Assembly (NCBI GenBank): GCA_016282705.1
Contig: JAEELO010000011.1
Coordinates: 109,728 to 173,727 of the forward strand
Reading direction: 5' to 3'
Length of the DNA stretch: 64,000 bases
DNA from: Candidatus Gastranaerophilales bacterium
GTDB taxonomy: Bacteria > Cyanobacteriota > Vampirovibrionia > Gastranaerophilales > Gastranaerophilaceae
Position 1 is the first letter of the stretch, and each line of letters opens with the position of its first letter. The notes beneath the pieces were generated by a model. It was not told where the DNA came from, made no database searches, and saw nothing but the letters and a program-made list of their open reading frames with translations. Positions 58,648-64,000 of this stretch are shown piece by piece. The translations under genes and the position numbers were made by a program.

Positions 58648-61277
58648 ATATGTACGGGCGAACCTGCATTCCTTATAAGTTCATAAGGATTAATTATCAA
58701 GCAGATTTCACCTGTTGATAATGTTGTAAATCCGCTTATATTTTTTATTCTCATAATTGGAGGAACCAACTTTTTATGGAATACTTCCGCATCTCCTAAA
58801 AGTTTATCAACTATAAATGCGGCTTGATTTTCCTGATTTTCCACGATTATAACGGTTAATTGTTTATTTTCGATATCTTGTTCTTTTTCTGCCAGTATAC
58901 TTGATAAACTGTATACGGGAATAGAATGTTCTTCAAATATTATGCAATCTATTCCGTTCCTTTTTATTAATTCTTCTTTTGTTATTTGTTTTACGAATTT
59001 AATTGAATTTACGGGCAGGGCATATTTCTGTTCGTTCACAAGGATAATAAAAGTTTTAATTGTCGACATTGAAAGAGGCAGTCTTATTGTTACTTTGCAG
59101 CCTTTATTTAAAACGGAATCTATCATTATATCACCGTTTAAATTATTGATTTTTGTTTTAACAACATCCAAACCGACACCTCTGCCTGAAATTTCGTTTA
59201 TGGATTCTTCGGTTGAAAATCCCGGAAGAAATAACAATTTCATTAATTGTTCATTTGTTGCATTCGCAACTTCTTCTTCCGAAAGCAGATTTTTTCTGAT
59301 TGCTGTTTCTTTTACTTTTTCTAAGTTAACGCCATATCCATCGTCTTCTATTGATATAAGTACATTATTTTCGACCTGTTTAGCGATTAATTTTATAACT
59401 CCGGTATCGGGTTTATTATTTTTTACCCTGTCATCCGGCGTTTCTATACCATGAGATACCGAATTCCTTAGTATATGTATCAACGGCATTTTTATTTCTT
59501 CTATAATTTTTTTATCTACCGTTGTATCACTTCCGGTTATGATAAAATCAACATTTTTATGGTTTTCTACAGCTATATCCCTTATCATTCTTGGGAAAGA
59601 ATGGAATAATGTAGCTAATGGCAAAACTCTTATTCCTTTTGCTATTGTTTCAATTTCCATTGTCGTTTGATGCAATTTATTGTCATCTTCGGAAATAATA
59701 TTATACAAATTTGTAAAATCATTATTTATTTCATTAATAACTTCGGCATTATTTATAAAGAAATCTTGTGTTCTTTTAAAGAACAAGCTTGAACTGTCGT
59801 CGGTGTCATAATTAAAAAACCCTTTCTTTTCAAGATATTTAAGGTAGTTAATTATCTTTTTACTGACACTGTTCCACTTTATAAGCTTTGCATTTATTTT
59901 GGAAAGTTCAACTATATGTTCTCTGGTTTTTATACCGTTTATTAACAACTCGCCCGTTTGGGATATTAAATTATCTAATTTTACTGTATCTACACGCAGA
60001 GTTTTGATTTCCTGCAAGTCTATATTATTTATAGTTCGCTTTATTTCCGCATAATTTTCATTTGTGATTATGTTTGCGGAGGAATCTACATCCAAGGCTG
60101 CAGAAGGCTGAGGAGACGGAACATTAAACATATCCTCAACAACCGATAAACGTTGAAGTAAAAATGTTATGTTGTTTATATTTTCTTCTTGTTCTTTTAC
60201 TACGAGTTTTTTTATTAAATAGATACTTTTTAAAATTACTACATAGCAATCATTTCCTATAAGCAAATCTTTGGATGTAAATAATTCAAAAATATTTATA
60301 ACTTTATCTAAAATTGTTAATACATTTTTATCATGTGTTTTAGGTTCTATTCCTTTTAAAATTTGCAATACTTTTTTGGTATTTTCTTTATCGTATTTAA
60401 TTGATGATAAATTAGACAATATTGAATCCAAATCGGAAATAATTTCTTTATCTTTATCGGAGATTTTGTTTTGTTCCGGCGCAGATGTTTTAATTGGGTT
60501 TGGTACTTCTGTTGTCTCTTTTATCGGAGCAGAAGATATATTCAATTTTTTGTATAAATTATAAATACTGTTTCTTATTGCTATAATTTTTTGTTTCATG
60601 AATTCAAAATCGTTTTTAGGTTCATTTTCACTTGAAATATAATTAAGCAATATTTGTATTTCATTCTTGATTTCATTATATTCGGTATTTGCAAATATCT
60701 CAGAAAGCTGTTTTATATTATCTGAAACAACTAAAATAACTTCATCTATATCTTCTTTTATGTCATCCTTTTCAAGAACAAACATAAGTTCAAGCAAAAT
60801 AGCTTTTATATCTATATTTTTTTCTTTCATATAGTCTCTTGCCGGCAGCTCGGGAGTTTTTGCAGGAATCATTCTGTTTCTTATAATGAAAGTACTCAGT
60901 TTTGTAAGGAATGTATATATAGCAGGGCTGTTGTAATCCGTTTTTATTTCTACCGATTTATTTACCAATTCTGTTAATAAATCACAAGCTTCGTATATAA
61001 TTTCAAATGCATCGGTATCAACCACCACATCTTCTTTTTTCCAATACGAAAGAATATCTTCAAGTTTATGAGCTAAATCCTGAATACTGTTAAATCCGAG
61101 CATTCTTGCAGCACCTTTTAAAGAGTGCGAAAGTTGAAACAATTTTTTTAACGGTGATTTATCCTCAGGATTTTTTTCCAATGCCATAAATCCGTCATTA
61201 AGCTCTTGTATTATTTCTTCACTCTCAGCTTTAAAAATATTTAATATATCATTTAATTCATCCGGATTGTATTCCAT
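58644..61277 (-). CDS. cheA: CheA chemotaxis histidine kinase
   Basis: The 877-residue protein has a P1 HPt domain with phosphorylated His51 (LSHSLKGAARML). A long helical region without a recognisable CheY-binding P2 follows (about 110-420). The P3 dimerisation segment (LRVDTVKLDNLISQTGELL, about 427-445) has an extended helical insertion. The P4 ATPase has N605 (HILRNSVSHGIE), EDDGYGV and SGRGVGLDVV. The C-terminal P5 is CheW-like. It signals from receptors to CheY. An MCP lies just upstream; cheY, cheR and cheB are not in the window. Confidence 0.94.
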   Translation of the reverse strand: MEYNPDELNDILNIFKAESEEIIQELNDGFMALEKNPEDKSPLKKLFQLSHSLKGAARMLGFNSIQDLAHKLEDILSYWKKEDVVVDTDAFEIIYEACDLLTELVNKSVEIKTDYNSPAIYTFLTKLSTFIIRNRMIPAKTPELPARDYMKEKNIDIKAILLELMFVLEKDDIKEDIDEVILVVSDNIKQLSEIFANTEYNEIKNEIQILLNYISSENEPKNDFEFMKQKIIAIRNSIYNLYKKLNISSAPIKETTEVPNPIKTSAPEQNKISDKDKEIISDLDSILSNLSSIKYDKENTKKVLQILKGIEPKTHDKNVLTILDKVINIFELFTSKDLLIGNDCYVVILKSIYLIKKLVVKEQEENINNITFLLQRLSVVEDMFNVPSPQPSAALDVDSSANIITNENYAEIKRTINNIDLQEIKTLRVDTVKLDNLISQTGELLINGIKTREHIVELSKINAKLIKWNSVSKKIINYLKYLEKKGFFNYDTDDSSSLFFKRTQDFFINNAEVINEINNDFTNLYNIISEDDNKLHQTTMEIETIAKGIRVLPLATLFHSFPRMIRDIAVENHKNVDFIITGSDTTVDKKIIEEIKMPLIHILRNSVSHGIETPDDRVKNNKPDTGVIKLIAKQVENNVLISIEDDGYGVNLEKVKETAIRKNLLSEEEVANATNEQLMKLLFLPGFSTEESINEISGRGVGLDVVKTKINNLNGDIMIDSVLNKGCKVTIRLPLSMSTIKTFIILVNEQKYALPVNSIKFVKQITKEELIKRNGIDCIIFEEHSIPVYSLSSILAEKEQDIENKQLTVIIVENQENQAAFIVDKLLGDAEVFHKKLVPPIMRIKNISGFTTLSTGEICLIINPYELIRNAGSPVHI

Positions 61278-61289
61278 AACACTGCCTTA

Positions 61290-62327
61290 TTAATTTGCAA
61301 TATTATCTTTTATATTTGTTGATATTTCTGAGAACGATCTGATATTCTCTATGTTTTCTTCAAGAGTATTAATTGTTTCAGTAATACTTTTTTGCATATT
61401 TTCAATTACTTCAAGTACTTCATTTGTTATAGTCTGCTGCTCAACTGAAGAATCCAGAATATCACCTAAATCTATACCTAAATCTTTTATTTTATCAACA
61501 AGAACTGATATATTATCACTTATATGTGATGCATATTTTACACCGTTTTCAATTTCTTTTGTTCCGTCTTCTGTTGCCATAATTGTTGATGAAGTTGTTT
61601 GTTCAATTTCGGAAACTAATGTTGTAATTTTATTTGTAGCTTGTTTTGATTCATCAGCAAGCTTTCTGATTTCACCTGCAACAACAGCAAAACCTTTTCC
61701 GTATTCTCCTGCTCTTGCTGCCTCAACTGCTGCATTTAACGCAAGCATGTTTGTTTGTTCAGATATATTTTCAACTATATTAACGGTTGAACCTATTTGT
61801 TTAATATAGTCTGTTAATTCTATAATTAATTCTGCAATAACCTGTACTTTATGCTTTAAATTCTGCATAGTTGCAATATTATCAGTTAATGATTTTGCTT
61901 CTCTGCCTGATGAATCATATGTTTCTTGAATTTTATTTGTTAAACCTTGTGTTTTTTCTTTTGTTTTCATTGCACTGTTTTTAAAATTCTTTGTTGTTTG
62001 AACCACTTGATTTAACATTTCAGTATATTTATGAGTAAGCTGTCTTTGTTTTTCACTTAATTGTAATACCTTTACGGATATCTTTTGAAATTCTTTCAAT
62101 TCATTATCAATTAATTTATCTATGGATTTTAAAAGGTCATTTTTTGATAATTGGTATTGTACATAATAAAACAATAACGTTGCAATTGCGGATACTATCA
62201 TTACTGTCTTATTTTCTATAAATATTACAATAGCAACTATCAAAATGGTTACAATACCAAGTATTATTGTATCTATTATATTTTTCTTTGCTAATCTGTT
62301 TACTATACTTATATCTCGTCCTGCCAT
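61290..62327 (-). CDS. Methyl-accepting chemotaxis protein without periplasmic sensor
   Basis: The 345-residue protein has two close membrane helices (about 17-34 and 39-56) and no periplasmic domain. The signalling helices follow, with hairpin tip [22 protein letters not shown] and [13 protein letters not shown]. There is no HAMP domain. It probably senses membrane state or an internal signal. RBS AAGGAG. It is 12 bp upstream of cheA and divergent from the double CheW gene. Confidence 0.93.
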   Translation of the reverse strand: MAGRDISIVNRLAKKNIIDTIILGIVTILIVAIVIFIENKTVMIVSAIATLLFYYVQYQLSKNDLLKSIDKLIDNELKEFQKISVKVLQLSEKQRQLTHKYTEMLNQVVQTTKNFKNSAMKTKEKTQGLTNKIQETYDSSGREAKSLTDNIATMQNLKHKVQVIAELIIELTDYIKQIGSTVNIVENISEQTNMLALNAAVEAARAGEYGKGFAVVAGEIRKLADESKQATNKITTLVSEIEQTTSSTIMATEDGTKEIENGVKYASHISDNISVLVDKIKDLGIDLGDILDSSVEQQTITNEVLEVIENMQKSITETINTLEENIENIRSFSEISTNIKDNIAN

Positions 62328-62420
62328 AATATACTCCTTTTAATAAAATAATTATAGTCCATTTCTTGGATTTTATAATCATTAATATATAGTATAATTA
62401 TTATAAAGGTTTAATTAAAA

Positions 62421-63467
62421 ATGAACAATAATTTTCCTATACAAACATCAGCAAATATAACTACAGCAAGCAATTTACACAATAATTACATTGTTTTTAC
62501 CATAAAAGAAAAACAATATGCAATTAATATTAAAAATGTACTGGAAATTATAAATATTCCCGAGATTGAAATTGCCGAAAAAACTCCAAAAGGAATTATA
62601 GGAATGTTTAATTATAACAGCCTTGTAATTAAAGCTGTTGATTTATGCCCGTTTTTAGGATTTGAAACTCCTTCCTTCTCAATCAATAACCAAATGATTA
62701 TTGCTGTTGAAGGTGAAAATTGTTTCGCTATTCATACTGAAAAAATAGAAAATGTTCTGCAATTTGAAGAAGAGGAAATACAAAAAATTCCTTATGATGC
62801 AGAAAATTCTATATTAAATGCCATATATAAAAATGACGGAAAAACTATTAATATTATTGACATTAAAGCCTTAAACAATATTATTTCTCAAAAACAATCC
62901 GTTGATAATAATGTTGATTATTCGGCTTTATTTCCTAAAGACGAAAAATCATTGCAAATACTAAAATTAAGGTCACATCAACATAAAATTAATCAAGAGT
63001 CATTTTCGTTTCCCGTCAATGTTAATTCCATAAATCAATACGTTTTATTTAATCTTGATAATCAAAGTTATTATTTAGACCTTAAATACGTAAAAGAACT
63101 TATTTCGACAAAACGTTTAAATATTACAAAATTACCTTACACAGAAGATTTTATAACAGGAATTATTAACATAAAAGGGGATTTTCTTCTTGTTTTGGAT
63201 TTAAAAAAATTTTTACACAATCAATCCTCTACCTATAATGAAAGCAGCAAATTGATTATTACTGAGGGAAAGAATTTTAATCTGGCACTGTTAGTTGACG
63301 ATATTAAATATATAAAAACATTAAAAAATATTACGCCTGATAATACTCAAACATCTGCAGCTACTAATTATATATATTCCGAAATTATGGAAGAAAATGA
63401 ATTAAGAAGCATTATTAATTTTGAAAAAATTGTTAATGACGAAAGATTATACATAAATATATATTAG
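62421..63467 (+). CDS. Tandem CheW-domain protein
   Basis: The 348-residue protein has two CheW domains. The first (about 22-155) has IVFTIKEKQYAINIKNVLEI and GIIGMFNYNSLVIKAVDL. The second (about 208-345) has YVLFNLDNQSYYLDLKYVKEL and FITGIINIKGDFLLVLDLKKFL. A Gln/His-rich linker joins them. It could bridge two CheA or receptor contacts in the array. A TATAAT lies at 62393-62398. Divergent from the MCP-cheA operon. Confidence 0.92.
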   Translation: MNNNFPIQTSANITTASNLHNNYIVFTIKEKQYAINIKNVLEIINIPEIEIAEKTPKGIIGMFNYNSLVIKAVDLCPFLGFETPSFSINNQMIIAVEGENCFAIHTEKIENVLQFEEEEIQKIPYDAENSILNAIYKNDGKTINIIDIKALNNIISQKQSVDNNVDYSALFPKDEKSLQILKLRSHQHKINQESFSFPVNVNSINQYVLFNLDNQSYYLDLKYVKELISTKRLNITKLPYTEDFITGIINIKGDFLLVLDLKKFLHNQSSTYNESSKLIITEGKNFNLALLVDDIKYIKTLKNITPDNTQTSAATNYIYSEIMEENELRSIINFEKIVNDERLYINIY

Positions 63468-63491
63468 AAAATAGTAAATTAGTACTATCAT

Positions 63492-63521
63492 TTGAGAATT
63501 TTATATTTTTTTTAATATTAT
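63492..63521 (+). promoter_or_regulatory. Promoter for a probable small RNA
   Basis: TTGAGA (63492-63497), 18 bp, TATTAT (63516-63521). The predicted start is near 63528. No ORF with a ribosome site follows before the terminator at 63711. Confidence 0.5.
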
Positions 63522-63527
63522 ACAGAG

Positions 63528-63736
63528 GTTAAAAAGAGAGAAAATATAACCTTTAAAATTACTAAGATTATGAATTTTCAGAGTATACAATCTCAACATG
63601 TCCAAATTAAAGGAAGCGAGTTACTTCCTTACTTTAATTTTTCTTATCAACCGAAAATGATTTTATAAAATTCTTCTAATCCTAAAAAAGAAATACTCCC
63701 ATTTCAAGTCGAGACAGCAAAAGCTGTCTCTTTTTA
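63528..63736 (+). ncRNA. Candidate small RNA of about 205 nt, no known family assigned
   Basis: A promoter-like site, no coding frame, two internal hairpins and a perfect terminator define this unit. The hairpins are AGGTTA/TAACCT near the 5' end (63526-63531 with 63547-63552) and a longer stem with a CTTA bulge around GGAAG/CTTCC near 63603-63641. The 5' AAAAAGAGA (63531-63539) is complementary to TCTCTTTTT (63727-63735) in the terminator's 3' arm and U-tract. This could be an anti-terminator switch or closure of the RNA ends. The size is compatible with 6S-like RNA, but I cannot show that. Confidence 0.45.
63711..63736 (+). terminator. Strong intrinsic terminator
   Basis: GAGACAGC (63711-63718), AAAA, GCTGTCTC (63723-63730), then TTTTTATT. 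A perfect 8-bp GC-containing stem, 243 bp after the preceding stop codon and with no gene directly before it. Confidence 0.9.
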
Positions 63737-63808
63737 TTATGTAACTGGGGAATTATATGAATTTTTATTAAAAAATTGCAATATAATTAACTACAATGCC
63801 CTCACCTC

Positions 63809-63837
63809 TTGACTTTTACCCCCCCCCACGGTAAAAT
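63809..63837 (+). promoter_or_regulatory. Promoter with a C9 run in its spacer
   Basis: TTGACT (63809-63814) and TAAAAT (63832-63837) are exactly 17 bp apart. The spacer contains nine consecutive C (63819-63827). Predicted start is near 63844, 50 nt before the ATG at 63894. Such a run in a promoter spacer can vary in length by slippage and switch expression. Confidence 0.6.
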
Positions 63838-63893
63838 TAAATATCTGTTAAATTACAGGGATATTGATATTTAAGAAAAGGGAGTATATCATT

Positions 63894-64000
63894 ATGGCTT
63901 TAACACCAAAGAAAAAGAAAATTTCAGGTACTAAGAAAAAAGATAAAATAGTTTGGCAAAATAAAAAGCCATGGAAAAGCGCTTTGACTGTTAATGCTAA
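63894..64000 (+). CDS. Unidentified Lys-rich protein, N-terminal fragment
   Basis: Only 35 codons are visible before the window ends. It begins MALTPKKKKISGTKKKDK and continues with IVWQNKKPWKSALTVNA. AAGGGAG lies 10 bp before the ATG. The N-terminus is strongly basic, without a signal peptide so far. I do not recognise the family. It is the gene controlled by the C9-containing promoter. Confidence 0.6.
   Translation, partial: MALTPKKKKISGTKKKDKIVWQNKKPWKSALTVNA

Noticed and set aside
63603..63641. Hairpin around GGAAG/CTTCC as an SRP RNA
   Set aside because: The conserved SRP tetraloop and internal loop motifs are not visible.

Overview
The window is AT-rich, densely packed bacterial chromosome with about 55 protein genes. 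I see no rRNA or tRNA genes, insertion sequences, prophage genes or CRISPR array. The gene set points to a diderm, flagellated, chemotactic bacterium: lipid A genes of the LpxI/LpxB type, FliJ plus a hook/rod protein, CheA, an MCP and a double CheW protein. An AroH-type chorismate mutase, a DUF2993 (LmeA-like) protein, a GerMN protein, the LpxI route, a SxtJ/DUF5989 carbamoyltransferase cassette and the base composition together suggest a non-photosynthetic cyanobacterial relative (Vampirovibrionia/Melainabacteria, Gastranaerophilales-like). That placement is inference; no marker gene here proves it.

Layout. 1-2806 (-): a very large partial gene with a papain/bleomycin-hydrolase-like cysteine motif. 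3000-4606 (+): lemA and DUF3137. 4603-6166 (-): tgt and ndk. 6271-10470 (+): a TPR protein, a DUF5989 small protein, a SxtJ-like protein and a carbamoyltransferase. 10542-12471 (-): flagellar operon fliJ, fliK-like, flgE/F/G-like. 12685-17912 (+): pxpA-like, yvcK, panB, panC, an unknown membrane protein and dut. 17981-18557 (-): secG and a DUF167 gene. 18638-21499 (+): rel and alkD-like. 21501-23215 (-): two paralogous exported proteins. 23360-24040 (+): a PH-domain membrane protein. 24042-25358 (-): trmFO. 25430-27333 (+): two proteins resembling catalytically dead TadZ/CpaE and TadA/CpaF. 27420-29003 (+): an EF-hand/YD-repeat protein. 29038-33130 (-): a nuoL-nuoM-nuoN-like operon whose proton-channel residues are substituted. 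33264-33953 (+): an exported TPR protein. 33950-45004 (-): a 12-gene housekeeping operon (glyA, wecA-like, def, fmt, aroH, purD-like, rnpM/ylxR, infB, rbfA, truB, DUF2993, GerMN). 45139-49554 (+): dnaJ-like, queE, a small sigma factor, lpxI and lpxB. 49686-53679: two HD-GYP proteins flanking a glycosyltransferase. 53657-57112 (-): dnaE. 57310-58647 (+): tandem plsC paralogues. 58644-62327 (-): cheA and an MCP, divergent from a double CheW gene (62421-63467). 63468-63893: the only long gap, holding a probable small RNA with a strong terminator and a promoter whose 17-bp spacer contains a C9 run. 63894 onwards (+): a Lys-rich protein cut by the window edge.

Most of the window is housekeeping. 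The best leads are the C9 promoter (possible phase variation), the unassigned small RNA, the nuoLMN-like operon that keeps family folds and gene order but lacks the pump residues, the paired pseudo-ATPases, and the large cysteine-peptidase-like protein. Ten gene pairs converge. Seven of them have no intergenic space for a terminator, and four of those overlap by exactly 4 bp in a shared TTAA/TTAG.
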